A DNA stretch of 64,000 nt from Haliotis asinina (GCF_037392515.1 NC_090291.1:26646001-26710000); one strand, 5' to 3'. Positions 1-26,277 are shown, counted from the first letter of the stretch. Numbers and translations are program-made. The notes: generated from the letters alone by a model not told the origin.

Positions 1-369
1 CTAATAGTTTTTTACCATTTCTACCACTGGCAGATGATTAACCTTCAAAGTGTTTCATTTGTTTTCATAATACATTTGTAATGAAGTACAATTGACTTCA
101 CCTCAGTTTATATGTCTATAATTAAACTATCAATTGCGCTTACGGACTGCGCAGCAGAGGTCACGAACCAGTCACGAATTCTGGGATATCATCCGGGTAC
201 TCACGGGAGAAAAACAATAACAAAAGTTTACACCAGTCCACGGAAAATGCTCCGCATCAGTGCCCCTTTAAGTCCCTCTTCACAACATTTACCTCGTCTC
301 GATTTATATCGGTTTGGATGACATTTACATTTCTAGAAACTGTGACCACCCCATTTCTACTCCGAAAAA
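1..369. other. Non-coding, no feature recognised
   Basis: AT-rich sequence with only short open frames of under 110 codons, no recognisable protein similarity and no convincing splice-bounded exon. Confidence 0.5.
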
Positions 370-503
370 CAGGCAAACTGTAGCGCAAATATGGTTGAGC
401 AGCGTAGAGAATATGACCAGTCTTCATATATGCCTCGCTCGCATATATGAAGACCGGTCATATTCTCTACGCTGCGCAACCATACTGCGCTACAGTTTGC
501 CTG
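370..503. repeat. Near-perfect 64-bp palindrome (foldback element)
   Basis: The left arm 370-433 and right arm 441-503 are reverse complements of each other, with three substitutions and one extra base, around a 7-base loop at 434-440. The arms start and end with CAGGCAAACTG / CAGTTTGCCTG. This is a foldback or MITE-like structure. The high arm identity suggests a recent origin or ongoing correction between the arms. No coding function is seen. Confidence 0.85.
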
Positions 504-3102
504 TGTCCGAAATCACAGCGGGACACTACTTTTTTCATTGTCTTATCTTTCGTAGAGAACAGACTTTGAAGAAGTGCAGCATTGTTCAAGCTGAATCTTA
601 CCAGGCTATATCTAATCGAATCCAGACTACCTTTTGATTCCTGATATACGCACTGACATCTTGTCACTGACCACCGGTCAGGGAGTCGCTTTTGACGAGG
701 GAGTGAATTAAGTTTCACGCTGGTTTTAGCACTATGTCGCCAGTATGAGGGTGGGGGACACCAGAGATACACCTTTGACAATCAGACAGCATGAGATGCT
801 CGGGATTCTTTCTTATCCCTAGCCCTGCAGAAATGAACAGTATGTAAGAAAGTAGCGCCTCTACAAACGCTCCAACATAAGCCCAATCCAAGGATAATCT
901 ACAACAGGGATAGGTCACTCGCTTGTTTTCGTTACCATTTGTACTAATTAACGAGTGCCTCGTCATGCTTCAGTTCCCAGTTCACTTGGCTCGTTCCCAG
1001 CGCAACTTCAGCAGTGTTCTACAGAACTTCTGCCAGTTTATTGTATCAGTCGGAATTTTACAATGAATGAATTATAGTAAGAATTAAGAGCAAGAATTAT
1101 ACTTGAATGAATGGAAAAAAACCCGAAAGAAGTACATATGTGAATAAATGAAAGAATAAGTAAAACACTGCTGTCTTCCCTCCCAAATGTTAAAGAGCAC
1201 AAAAGTATCGCGAGAACACATGTGTTAACATCAGCTTTTTAAAAATCTACTTTGAGACATTTTCGTTTACATTAATGATTAATTCAGATATCTTATTGCA
1301 TGTGGGGAATCTGTCCCTGTTTCCCTGCCCAATCATACCATTACTTTTGTGCTATAGATTATGCACAAGCAGATGATGAATAATACATTGTGATGGCCAT
1401 TGATAAAAGTTTTTTGGCTGAACCGTATCTCAATTCTCATTCTTTATCAAGGTCGTGGGTGACTCTAAGATCGTTTGCCAGGGTCAAGGCCGAGTGCAGT
1501 GTGCACTCTTAACCTAACACTTGTTCTCTGAATATAAGTATTTCTGACGGTAGCTAACACACACATTTAAATTGGACAGGAGCCTCAGGGAGACCAGAGA
1601 TTCGGAACCTCAAGACCTACTTCAGTTAGGGCTTTAGCACTGCAGAGAGGGCTAGGCAGATGGGACTTTGAGACAGACTATGTGTACACCAAGGTTTGCT
1701 GTCTTAGCGGTTCGTTCCAGCTATCAGCTTGGGAACACATGCATGCAAATGAACTATAAAACCGTGGAACGTTGCGCAGACTTTGGTCCTTCAGGACCAT
1801 GACACGTCAGTTCTTAAGATAATACCAAGCAACAAAGAGACAAAAACAATACCCAAGTACCTCAGACATTAGATATGATTTGTTTTTAATTTCTGTTAAA
1901 CTTGCTTATTATGACTGACTTGGTTCAATTACACCATTTTCTGATCATGTATCGATCGAAATGGAGTTAAACATTCTAATAATCTCAGTTTGATTAATTC
2001 GCACCTCTTAGATTTGTTCTATAGGTTACTGAAGTGCTTTCTAGCTATTGCTTTATTCAAAATCTTTACAGACACTTTTACACGAATTAAGTTTAGTCGT
2101 CGCATGTGTATTTCAATAAAACCTGACACAGTGTGAACGTTTTCTCGGATTGTATGTACTGAGATTATATAGCGGGGAAGTCAAACTATAATTAAAAACC
2201 TCACTGGTTGTAACTGCCTGAATGGCTACAGATCACATGGTTGTAATGGTGGTATTATGCGTGTGCGTGATTGCGCGTGTGTATAGTGTGTTGTTCTGAA
2301 AATCATATCAGTCATATACCCACGTGAAGTGTCTTCAAATGTGTTTTATGCCATGTTGACCGATTCATATTTTCTTTTTGTAAAATTCAGATCTGTTTAA
2401 ACATGAATGTATAATGTTCAGCATATCTCTTAAATAAACATGGCTGAGTGTAGGTCATCCCGCTAGGGAGTGACAGCCCCTGGAGTGTCATGTTTGTTTG
2501 ACATGTTTTGTAAGATCAAGGTTGCCCTCAATCCCTTATCACGGTTACCTTGCGTACTTTCGAATGTAGCAATATCTCCATCTCACCCCGGTGATGTAAA
2601 GATTGAGGTTGTGCAGATTAGTCCCTCCAGCAACCTGTGTCGATAACTGTCACAAACTGTGGCAATGTCCAGGGCGATCCGACTTGCTCCCTGCTTATAT
2701 ACATCTGTAAAATAACTAAGCAACACTTGTACTCTTTCCACATCATATGGATGTTGGAGTGAAAAGTGAGGGTTGAGGAGAAAGAGAACTAAGAATACAA
2801 TGATATGATCTAATTAATTTGAAGATGGTACAGACTTGGAGAATAGAGTGATATGAGAAATCATTACGAATTTTACCTTGCTGGCACTCTCAGTGGCATA
2901 TAGTCCGTTCGACTCAAAAGCGGATCGAATAAATGCAATCTTAGCTAAAAAAAACTAATAAACATAAAAATACTCTGTGAAACGCTAATCATAATCAAAA
3001 CATCATACCAACTCTAAGGTTTTCGCAGAATTTTTGTTAAAATATATAAAAACGTGTTTAACAGACTATCATTAAAATATTGACACAGTTCATTGTTCGT
3101 TA
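504..3102. other. Non-coding stretch, no gene seen
   Basis: About 2.6 kb of AT-rich unique-looking DNA. Open frames are short (84 to about 104 codons at most) and show no known domain. There is no tandem array and no clear terminal inverted repeat. It may be intergenic, or an intron of a gene outside the window. Confidence 0.45.
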
Positions 3103-3248
3103 CGAGGGAGGAGTGCAGAGAAAGGTACAACCAGGTCTTCGAGAATCACGTGCGTAAAAGCCAACAAGTTATTTATGCAAAATTGTACTGTGTCGTCTCC
3201 ATCCTTTCTCGCGCACCTGGCTGTCCCGTTCTCTGCACTCCTCCCCCG
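3103..3248. repeat. Small inverted-repeat element (MITE-like)
   Basis: A 146-bp unit whose ends are inverted copies. The left end begins CGAGGGAGGAGTGCAGAGAA and the right end, read in reverse, begins CGGGGGAGGAGTGCAGAGAA. Similarity continues inward for about 40 bases. It is too short to code for a transposase, so a non-autonomous DNA transposon is likely. No target-site duplication was clear. Confidence 0.65.
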
Positions 3249-4992
3249 TTTCAAGCAGTGAGCTGTGTCAACATTATAATGATAGATTGTTAAACAACTT
3301 TTTGCTTATTTTTAGGACCAGACACGGGTTCGACCATCCACCATATGCAACAACAAACACACAAAACATTAACCAACCGAGATTATGCAATGTTCCAAAC
3401 GAAGACGGTTCTGCAGGAAACCTCGCTCTCTTGTTATCACATTTGTCTTGACGATATGCTTGATTCCCATGAGCGAGTGTGGCATTTAATATGTAAAAAC
3501 ATGATTTCGTTTATGTTGGGGGTATGACATTTGAATATTGAATATTATGCAAAATACTCATACATCATTCAGAAAACTGCTGTTTCCTTCCTGATTCGCC
3601 TCGCCTGATAGGCACCTATTTCCATCACCGACTTATCCTGAACCTTATCAACAATTGGATGCACGCATTTCAGAAGAACCCATACTTTGGCTTATCATTA
3701 ATGCTACAGACGATGTCCTGCTTGTATCTGAAAAAATAACCACAAACATAATTGATTTGATGAAAGGAGAATCAGTAGCTCCCCAAAAAAAGAGCTTATA
3801 GCGCAACAGTAACGTGATAATACAACGTGAATCGATGTTTGTATACCAGGGCTGAACAGTGTCTGGACGTTTAGGAGGTAAGTATTATAGGTTATTTCAG
3901 CACTGGCGTCTCTCTCGTCGGCCTTGCAGCTTGTCAGTGTCGACATTAGTGTGTACATGTTCTATTGATACGACCCTTACAAGGGCCCGTGTGATGGCGC
4001 TCATCTCCCATCAGGCAGACCAAGACGTGAACTGAATATAAATTGCAGGGGCTTGCCAACCCCAAGCATGGAATTCCAGAACCAGGCAACACAATAACTC
4101 TGAAGAGATCCATTCAGAGCATAGCCCTTCGACTCCACTCCGACGTATACATGTAGCAAACACAGACATGTCCTGGAGAACCCAGATACGTATGACTAAC
4201 ACTGGAACTGTCGTACGCCCAGGAAGGTAGTCCACAGACTGAAATCAAACTGCTGTGCAGGCTGTTGAGAAGTGTATGTTTTCAACACCCCTGTTGACTT
4301 GCTGGCACTGTGGGACATTTAATTAAGATATGTTGATGAATACCAGGTATAAATAAAAATTATTTGCAAAATGTTTGTGTTTCTGCGGGTGACTCGTACC
4401 ATAGGGCGTGGCATCTGTCATAGGTAATTGATAGGAAATTACTTCTGCAACTGACCAACTCATGATAATAAACTGTCTGCATTATGGGCGGTCTGCGTTC
4501 TATGGGAAGTCTTTCTTTCAGGTGCTACGTTCAGCCTCACTAGAATATGCTTCAGTTCAATCTGTAATGTTGTAATGAGGATTTGGAATTCAACAGCGAA
4601 TATTTATTGACCCATAACAATGTTGTTCGTTACGATTCACTATACTACATGCACGGTAGCTATAAATGATAACTCCTATAACATAAACATAGCTTGTAGC
4701 CCAAGAACCTTATACAATAGCCTGAAACCATAAAATTCAGTTACTGAGATAAGACTGAACAACAGACGAGTTGTTACAAACAGCCGCAGATACAATATAC
4801 TTATCTGTCTCAGTATGTGCACGAGGAGCTCTGGTGGTCATATTGCAATTTTGAAACGACTCATGAACATTGAATTAAACGGGGGTTGTTTCAGATGTCT
4901 TCTGTATTGCTTCAGCTCTATTCATCTCTGTCACCACTGGTTTAACGAGTAATTGTAAATGTAAAAAGCATGGCTACAATGTGTGCATGATA
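3249..4992. other. Non-coding stretch
   Basis: No host gene or repeat family recognised. Short open frames on both strands (60-84 codons) lack known motifs. Confidence 0.4.
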
Positions 4993-5075
4993 CTTATTTC
5001 TGGTGTCCCACGCCGTGATTTTGCTGGATGCTGGAATACTGCTAAATTCCAACTCACTCAATCATATACATCTCC
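4993..5075 (+). repeat. SINE-like 3' tail
   Basis: The segment running from GTGTCCCACGCC through GCTGGAATACTGC to AACTCACTCAATC resembles the 3' part of the tRNA-derived SINE-like repeat seen more fully at 31472-31664, which also has 'ATATTGCTAA...' followed by CACT repeats. The 5' tRNA-like part is not evident here, so this is a truncated copy. The family assignment rests on recall of gastropod repeats and was not searched. Confidence 0.5.
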
Positions 5076-5778
5076 CCAGAATCAATATAAATCGATCACA
5101 TCCTGCAGGAACAACCACGCATAACACCATGCCTTTCAGTACGTACAAAGGCTCTTGAATTCTCGTTTATACCGCCCTCTGATTAACTAAAAGATACAAA
5201 ATCAAGTTCAACGGCCCAGAAATGCACATATGTACAGTACAGCATTATATTAGTCAGCGTAAATAAACACCAATCATGCATGTCACCTGGTGGCCAAGAA
5301 ACAGAGTAGGAACCACTTGACAAATAAAAAACATGAAATTAGGCCGGGTGAACTGATCAGCATTGGTCTTGATTAGGAGGGATTTTACTGGCGCATTGAT
5401 AAATAGTCAATAGCCGTTATTAAGACAAAGAATGGTTTGTATAAGGCGGATAATACAAACTGTTAATAAGGATGGGTGTATATTTTCAGAGTGTGACGAT
5501 AGCGAAGCACGTATGCATGTGTGCAGCTCACTTGGAAGGTCAGCTACCTGTCCACTGATGTGTACATAAAATATTATGCTATCTATATATCATATGCTAG
5601 GTTATTGGAGGCGGGGGTAGGGGAGGGAGGAGGGCATTTCGACATGGCATGGGGTGGGAGTAGAGGAGGCACTTATTTTCTACATACAATATAGGGATGG
5701 GTCATATACACTGTACATGCTTCTCCATAAAAATCATCATCACTTCCACCCCAACCCCCACTCAACTCACACACACCA
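5076..5778. other. Non-coding stretch with G-rich patch
   Basis: No gene recognised. Positions 5608-5665 are strongly purine/G-rich on the + strand (runs of GGGG, GGAGG). This is a local compositional oddity without an assigned function. Confidence 0.35.
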
Positions 5779-6019
5779 ATGCGTGGCCTGAGGAGATTTA
5801 CCGGACCATCATCACTACGCAAAGTCGTTAATGTGCAAGGTGATCCTGTTACCATCAGTTACCTCCCTTGCCTTGGGAAACCGTTTCTGGACAAACTGCG
5901 ATGCATGTTGGATGATAAAGACTGGCGACCAACGCGGCAGTTGTGTATTGTATTCCAAGCAGGACAAACCACTAAAGCTCGAATTTCACTCAACTGATTT
6001 CAGCAAACGTTTAGAATAT

Positions 6020-6724
6020 TTGACGTTATCTCGTCTATGATAACTCCCATATTATACTATGTTGCAGACATATGGAGAACTAATTATTGTAAATCAATTG
6101 AAAAGGTACAAACTCAAATTCTACAGAAAATATCTGAGGCTCAGCAATAACAAGATGGTTCCGTGTGAGTGTGGCAGAATCCCAGTGCGCCTTTGCTATA
6201 TGTGTAGAGCAGACAGCAACTTCTGGTGTAGGCTTATTCATAAGGACAGTATAATATGTCATATATCTCATGCTCAAGTCCTAGGATGATTTCAAACTGT
6301 CTGTCTCAAAACTGACACTTAACTGTTTCAGAACCTTCCAAATGCCAAAATTACTCTCAACACAAGTCACTACTAAATGTCGAAAACATCTGCTTTCACC
6401 CGAAATAGATTATACTGTAAAATAGCCATTGCAAGATTTAAATGCAACAACTTCAGACCAGCCACAGACAGTGGGCGACACTCCATTATTCCACACGAAG
6501 AAAGATTTTGCACCTATTGTTACTCTAATAATATATCCCTCGTTAAGGATGAATATCATGCATGTACTGATGGTTTGTGGCAAGTCTGTGGAAACTCTGT
6601 TTCCCCGATAACAACAGCTATCCAGACAAACCAGATATCTACGAAAAACATAAAGACTGTCGAACAAATCAGAAAATATTTGTCAAATTTTAAACCTACG
6701 CAAGACGTGTCATGTATTCAATAA
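6020..6724 (+). mobile_element. Decayed non-LTR (LINE) 3' fragment, end of reverse transcriptase ORF
   Basis: The translated frames resemble the C-terminal tail of metazoan non-LTR retrotransposon polyproteins. A segment like 'ITPILYYVADIW' followed by 'IEKVQTQIL' occurs at about 6030-6125, then 'ECGRIPVRLCYMCRA' at 6158-6215. The terminal cysteine-bearing block 'RHSIIPHEERFCTYC' sits at about 6470-6520 and is followed by 'DEYHA'. These blocks lie in different reading frames and stop codons interrupt them, so the copy is dead and 5'-truncated. An open frame just upstream (5779-5997, 72 codons) may belong to the same element, but I do not recognise it. The superfamily cannot be fixed without comparison. 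Confidence 0.65.
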
Positions 6725-6939
6725 CTCCGCATTGCTAAGTTTTTCTATGTAATTGCTATTATGCATACTTAAATCTCCACTCGCATTCCTGTGTATGATG
6801 CATGAGCCAGATGCCTCAAAAGTGAATAAAATCAGTCTGTCAGTGTTTGCAAGAAAATGGTCCAGTTGGCTTACTAAGACAGTTTAGTAGGATGTACCTC
6901 CTCTAATCTTTGCAAACATCGTACACACGTTCTACACTC

Positions 6940-7552
6940 CCTCCAGTGCAGTAACTTGTCATAACAGATCTAGAGCTGTCTACCTCCAGTATAGTATCTT
7001 GTCACACCTGATCTGTCTACCTCCCGCACATTAACTTGTCACACCTGATCTGTCTACCTCCCGCACAGTAACTTGTCACACTTGGTCTATCTACCCCCAG
7101 TTGAGCAACTTGTCACAACTGATCTATCTACCGCCAGTACGCCAATTTGTATCTACCTCCAGTACACCTGATCTGTCTACCTCCAACGGAGTAACTCGTC
7201 ACTCCTGATCTATCTATCTTCAACACAGTAACTTGTCATACCTGATCTATCTACCCCCAGTACATAAACTTGTCACACCTGATCTATCTACCCCCAGTAC
7301 AGTAACTTGTCACACCTGATCTATCTATCTCCAGTCAGAACAGTAACTTGTCACACCTGATCTATCTATCTCCAGTACAGTAACTTGTCACACCTGATCT
7401 ATCTATCTCCAGTACAGTAACTTGTCACACCTGATCTATCTACCCCCAGTGCAGTAACTTGTCACACCTGATCTGTATACCTCCCGCACATTAACGTGTC
7501 ACACCTGATCTATCTATCTCCAGTACAGTAATTTGTCACACCTGATCTATCA
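6940..7552. repeat. Minisatellite, unit about 37 bp
   Basis: About 16 imperfect copies of a unit containing 'ACAGTAACTTGTCACACC' and then 'TGATCTATCTA' and 'CCCCAGT'. Copies vary between ATCTATCTATCTCC and ATCTATCTACCCCC. Units on the left side are more diverged than those in the middle. Confidence 0.9.
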
Positions 7553-8019
7553 TAGAACGTTGTGTTTGGGTGACCTGTATGATAAACAGAAGGAAGGAGT
7601 GATGCCCGCATGCACAAAGCCAATGAAATTACGACCACCTAAGGCTTAGTAGTGGCTTACTAGCCCTACATCGAGTTCACAAAATTAGTTGTGTTTGGGT
7701 TGTTTGTTTGAAAAAGGCCCTTTTCATACTGTAACTATACTGTAAACTGTCTTTGCTTGCTTGACCTAGCGTCTGCATGGCAACAGTTGGGCAAGGAGAG
7801 GGTACATCTTGAGCTGATGCTTGACAACAACACAACCGTTCAAGGAAGAAAGGTTAAGCCACTAAAGGAGGAGGGAGAAGAGTATTTACTTCATATATCC
7901 TGTTACTGGGCAATCACTTTTACAACATAAACTTGATTTCTGAGCCGTCTGGAACAAGCATCAGGAAAAAATAATTTATCTTTACTGAATGCACACTGTG
8001 GGGCATCATAGAGCAGTGA
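7553..8019. other. Non-coding stretch
   Basis: No gene or repeat recognised between two minisatellites. Confidence 0.35.
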
Positions 8020-8137
8020 ACTGCTATATCCCTGTGTAATCACAGGAAACGTTTGTGAACTGCTATATCCCCGTGTAATCACAGGAAACGTTTGTGAACT
8101 GCTATATCCCCGTGTAATCACAGGAAACGTTTGTGAA
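8020..8137. repeat. Three-copy tandem repeat, unit about 41 bp
   Basis: Three nearly identical copies of a unit with 'GTGAACTGCTATATCCC' and 'GTGTAATCACAGGAAACG'. On the minus strand this creates a repetitive peptide (SSSQTFPVITRGY), which is an artefact of the repeat. Confidence 0.9.
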
Positions 8138-9175
8138 CTGCTTGCCACTGATATAGTTTGTCGTTAAAAGTGCCAGGCACCCAGGAAGACGCCTGTTGAA
8201 TGAAAACTGGGGTAAAACTTACAGTAGTCTAATTATAAACAATTCACTTCTGTTGCATGTATTTTCGAATGGATGGGGATAATGACCGTGATCTGCTTGA
8301 ATCTAGGAACTATCTCATAAACCGTTGAGACATGAAAAGCAACTGTAATCTGGGTAACAGGCGACAATGAGCTACTGGGATAGGAACAAGGCAGCGTAAA
8401 CGTTAGTGGAGGCCATATGTTCACTACACAATGATATTTAAGGCTGGCTGAAGGTAATATTCTACAAGCACAGATTTTAATATTAAACCTGTAATTTCTC
8501 GTTTCTCATTGAAAGAATCTACCTTTAAATATAATCTAGCATTATGTTCTATACGTTGGTTTCATAAAGTGGATAAATGTTTGTGTTGTTGAATAGCATG
8601 CGTAACATGGACGTCTTTAAGTTCTCCTATATCACAGTAGTATATATCATCACATACATTAAACTCACATTAAGTATTTGACCTCAAACCAAATTAACGG
8701 TATATCACATCGTGAGATATACTATTGCCTCTTCCATTGTCAGCATCAACTCAGTACCAGCTAATACACTGAGGTATGCTTTATGTTCAACGTGGTTGAA
8801 CACTGATCATTTATTTATTGTAGTTAGAGAGCTTGAACATTCCAAGTATGAACTTCATGCTCGATATTTACACATGGAATATAAATAATATCGCAAAATG
8901 CCCTATCAGTTTTAATAGAAAATGACTCATCGCGGTGAAACTGGGTTTTGCTTTTAAAATTAATATATCCGTGGCAAGGAGCTCCATGTCAACCATATAG
9001 AGGAAATGAGTAAGCGGTGTTAAGATTTACAGTGAGGAGATGGTAGGTGGAAGCCCTCCCCTTTACCGAGCAGAAAATTAAAGGGATTTAAAGACAAACA
9101 AAAAAAGCAAAGGCCCAACGGGATCACCTCGGAATATTTCCCTTGTGCTTAGAAACGATTCCAAAGATTCCAAAG
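8138..9175. other. Non-coding stretch
   Basis: AT-rich, no gene recognised, no tandem repeat. The longest open frame is about 63 codons. Confidence 0.4.
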
Positions 9176-9176
9176 T

Positions 9177-9578
9177 TTATACACTGGTACAGACTCTTGT
9201 ATCGGACCCCTACTTGGGGAGAAACAGTAAGTATACGCACTGGTACAGACTCTTGTATCGGACCCCTACTTGGGCAGAAACAGAGTAAGTATACACTCTG
9301 GTACAGACTCTTGTATCTGACCCCTACTTGGGCAGAAACAGTAAGTATATACACTGGTACAGACTCTTGTATCGGACCCCTACATGGGCAGAAACAGAGT
9401 AAGTATACACTCTGGTACAGACTCTTGTATCGGACCCCTTCTTGGGCAGAAACAGAGTAAGTATACACTCTGGTACAGACTCTTGTATCTGACCCCCACT
9501 TGGGCAGAAACAGAGTAAGTATATACACTGGTACAGACTCTTGTATCTGACCTCTACTTTGGCAGAAACAGAGTAAGT
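9177..9578. repeat. Minisatellite, unit about 56-58 bp
   Basis: Seven copies of a unit with 'TGGTACAGACTCTTGTATC', 'GACCCCTACTTGGGCAG' and 'AAACAGAGTAAGTATA'. A single diverged copy lies apart at 9893-9955, so the array was once larger or has been broken up. Long open frames on both strands here are repeat artefacts. Each unit carries an AGAGTAAGT-type splice-donor-like string. Confidence 0.9.
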
Positions 9579-10216
9579 GGTATGTGGTGGCGTGTAGTGG
9601 AGTGTTGTCATGTGCATATCCCCAATCAGTTGAAATTAGGCAATGTTGGCATGATGTTGAATTGGTAACTATGTTGAGCAGCGTGACGCCAGAGAGTCTC
9701 TGGAACTCTTGTCTTGTCCCGCAACATAGTGTACGTGTGGTCTCTCCGTAGGCAAGTGAGTTTGTTCGTAATTGTCCCTTCAGAAAATTGATATCCACTG
9801 GAATGTCTCAAATTACTATTAACCATCCTGGTGTCGCTTTACGTTTGTCCCTGCGACGTGGAGTTCAGCTCCAGTGACCTCATTAGTGCTAAATATATAC
9901 GCTGGTGCGGACTCTTGTACTTACATGGACAGAAACACAGTAAGTATTTCACTGTGCGGACACCGGTATTGAACCTGTGCTTGTGCATAACCGGCGTCAG
10001 TTGATTTACTTCATTACTAAACTTTTCTGTGTGTTAGAAGCTTTTATCACTTGCATATACTAGTTAAATGAGTGAGCCCGCTGTAGCTCCTATCGTAGTT
10101 TGATAAAGGGTTATCTACATGCTATTGTGAGAGAGTTTTATTTCACGGACAGTATATGATTTACAAGTAGTCGGCCTCCTAAGCATTTACCTTTGCCCTT
10201 TTGTTACATTTACAGG
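9579..10216. promoter_or_regulatory. Upstream region of the PLP-enzyme gene
   Basis: This sequence lies directly upstream of the inferred first coding exon at 10302. Transcription probably starts within or upstream of it, but no TATA box or initiator is clear. An acceptor-like 'TTTACAG' at 10210-10216 could mark a spliced 5'UTR exon from 10217. Confidence 0.25.
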
Positions 10217-10301
10217 CCTGTGCGTCAGTGACACAGCAGTTGTGCTGGCAGAACCTAGATATCGGGGATCTTTACTCTTGTTCAGACAAAGAGAAGGCGT
10301 C

Positions 10302-23719
<13,418 letters not shown>

Positions 23720-24122
23720 AAACAAGTTCAGCTCAGGACAAGATCACGATATTTAGCATGATTGATATTATACATAACCACCAATAGAACAGTTATATAC
23801 GGGTTCCCATTGCAGGCAGCGTCAAAGGAACACTGTCCAGTTTACAACAGCAATCTGACTTCACCATGTTCATTCACGTTAAAGCTCCCATATACAGTAT
23901 GAGATTATTCGAATGATACGAGTGAGAGGCTCTGACAAGGTTGTGCCTGTACTACTCTCTCTCTCTGCACAACCTAATGTCAGAGTCTTCGTCTGGATTA
24001 AAGGTTACCAATCCATCAGTTCATTTCTGTATTCGCCCAGTTAAGCAGACAGCTACTTTGTCCAGTATCGGTTCAAATCGATACTTGTTTCTATTTATAC
24101 AATGTAATCTTGTGACATATTG

Positions 24123-24128
24123 AATAAA
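24123..24128 (+). terminator. Poly(A) signal of the PLP-enzyme gene
   Basis: An AATAAA hexamer lies about 400 bases after the stop codon at 23717-23719, the first clear one downstream. It implies a 3'UTR of about 0.4 kb. Confidence 0.5.
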
Positions 24129-24592
24129 CGGTTTCCTTATGTGAAGGACCCGGCATAAGATTATTTATAAATCGTTTGTAATTGACATCGAGCATCACAG
24201 CTCAGCCTCCTGAGTCGACATACATGACAAAGACAGACTGGATACAGGCTTACATATGACAGAATGTCCTCGTACCATTAACTCATCACGCCTTGTGAAC
24301 GGACTAGCTGGGTTAATACACAAATACTAAACTAGAAAGAAGTTGTCACAGAGTGGCTTCATAGCCCGTTCTTTTCACAACATATTATCATCTATTATCA
24401 CATCTAACATAACTCCACCAATGATCAACTATTGCCATTACAAAATTCGGGTGGTCTTAAATTTCTTTACAGTGGTATGGTAGGATTGCTGAATCCGAGT
24501 AAAGTTTCACGCCATTTAATAGTCTTTCAGTACAAAACAATCACTTTTAAATCTGAACATAATTCTTTTCACACGCCGGTTACATGTATACT
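24129..24592. other. Intergenic, nothing recognised
   Basis: AT-rich sequence without open frames or repeats of note. Confidence 0.4.
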
Positions 24593-25065
24593 CATGCACA
24601 AATGTTAAGCGCCACCCACTATTTTTGTGACCTGTTACTAACGATATCTATGATTGTCATTGACATCACTGATTTCATCATGTTTGGCAATCAAACGGGT
24701 GATGACGCTGTGATGACGACCAATTTGCCTTGCAATGGCCCTGCATGACATGCCAGCATGTTTCATGCCTACCACATGACATCTCTCAGCGGTAGTTCCT
24801 TTCTCCCATAACGGATCTTCTAACTCGAAAGTGAAAGGGGAATCTCTCAACAGACCGGTGAAATTAAGTGTGTGAAACTTTATTTTCAAGATTCAGATGG
24901 TAGGGAAATGGGAGTTGCACGTGCACAACGTTTTCCTTGTCATATCTTGATAATCTTAGGTTCAAGGATCTATGAAAGGCTAATTCAGTCATAAACATTT
25001 GCAGTTTGTATTTCGGATCTTCAGTGGTGAAATCGAGACACTGTGGCGCATAACTTTTGTGCATG
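24593..25065 (-). mobile_element. Short Tc1/mariner derivative with a helix-turn-helix remnant
   Basis: The ends are inverted: CATGCACAAATGTTAAGCGC on the left and, reversed, CATGCACAAAAGTTATGCGC on the right. The minus-strand open frame 24638-24889 encodes 'TTAERCHVVGMKHAGMSCRA' followed by IARQIGRHHSVITRLI, the paired-like DNA-binding fold of Tc1 transposases. No catalytic domain remains, so this is a non-autonomous copy of about 470 bp. A related end (GTGGGTGGCGCATAACTTTT) occurs alone at 59809-59828. Confidence 0.65.
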
Positions 25066-25617
25066 TGTTCATTTCAGAAATATCCCTGAATGACAGTAAA
25101 CTGTAAATGCCAGAACATTACTGCACATGAATATCATGAACGAAAACATGGATAGGATTCGAGGCTGAAGTTAACAATAGTTAACTACGTGTTACGTCAC
25201 ATATGTAACTAGTCCATGGTAATAGTTACTTGACAACTCCTTCATCTGCTTGACCTGGTTAACCACTTTGTAAGACATGCAGTGTTTGTACGACATCAGG
25301 GCCTTGCATGTGGGGTCTGTGGTATTTGCTTTTGTGTACGGTTTTAGTGAATATGTGCATGAGAATTACAAGAAAGGAAATTAGGAATTTTGGTCATAGT
25401 GCATGCATAACATATCCACCAATGTAACATGTACTTGGGTCGAAATGAAACCAAGTGAAGTAAACTCCACGTGGAAACTGGTATAATTAGTAACAAGGTA
25501 TGGCAAGAGTACACGTGTTTGATGACACGAAAGCATTGGAATATTCGAATGTTATTTCGGTAGGGGGCTGGAACTGTAAAATCACAATTAAGCACAAATA
25601 CAGTGAAATATGTTTTA

Positions 25618-25997
25618 GTTTCACTATCTCCTTCGTAGGAGATACTACGTTTCCAGGACTGTTATCAATTTCCCTTTCAGCTCACCGAACATTAGTTGTG
25701 TATATACACATATATTGTTATGATTGTTATGTAACTACGATCTACGTAGGAAGAATTAAGGAAAATTAAGGAAATATTAGGTCCTTCGTAGGAGATACTA
25801 AGTATCCGTACGGAGGCATAGTAGGGCCAGCGTGAAAAAGTTTGGTATCACTACCTCCCATGTAGTAGGACTTAGTAGCTCCTAAGTAATACCTAAGTTT
25901 GATCTCACTATCTCCTTCGTAAGACTTACAACATGTAGTATGGTCTACGTAAGACATATGTAGGGAACGTAGAGTCCTCTGTGGAGATAGTGAGACC
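25618..25997. repeat. Foldback/MITE-like element
   Basis: The left end GTTTCACTATCTCCTT and the right end (reversed GGTCTCACTATCTCC) are inverted copies. The interior repeats related words on both strands (CTTCGTAGGAGATACTA; TTTGATCTCACTATCTCCTT at about 25894-25917), suggesting nested or duplicated ends. No coding capacity. Confidence 0.6.
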
Positions 25998-26277
25998 ACA
26001 CTTTTTTTTACCGTGGCCCTCGGTATGAACAAATGTTTTGGTGGGCGTGGCTTAACGTTTGCATTCACTACACTAGGAAATGCAGAGAAAAACACTCGGA
26101 TAGAAGTCAACACCTCCCCACACACCTGTACCAGTCATCAAACAAATACCAAGTTTCAGGAAAATGTTTGTACAGATCGATGAGTTGGAAAACCAATTGC
26201 TTTCGTTGTTAATAAGCAAACGTGGAGCCTCCTTAACTGACAATAGCTCAAACCGGATTGCAATGCTGTCATCAAAG

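Noticed and set aside
5779-5997. 72-codon + strand open frame (VQGDPVTISYLPCLGKPFLD...) as a host exon
   Set aside because: It looks protein-like but has no clear splice borders and adjoins a LINE fossil. Could be part of that element; left unassigned.
9124-9798. 224-codon minus-strand open frame with repeated SVPVYILTLFLPK peptide
   Set aside because: Driven by the 56-58-bp minisatellite. The flanks show no protein family, and a second, equally repetitive frame exists on the other strand.
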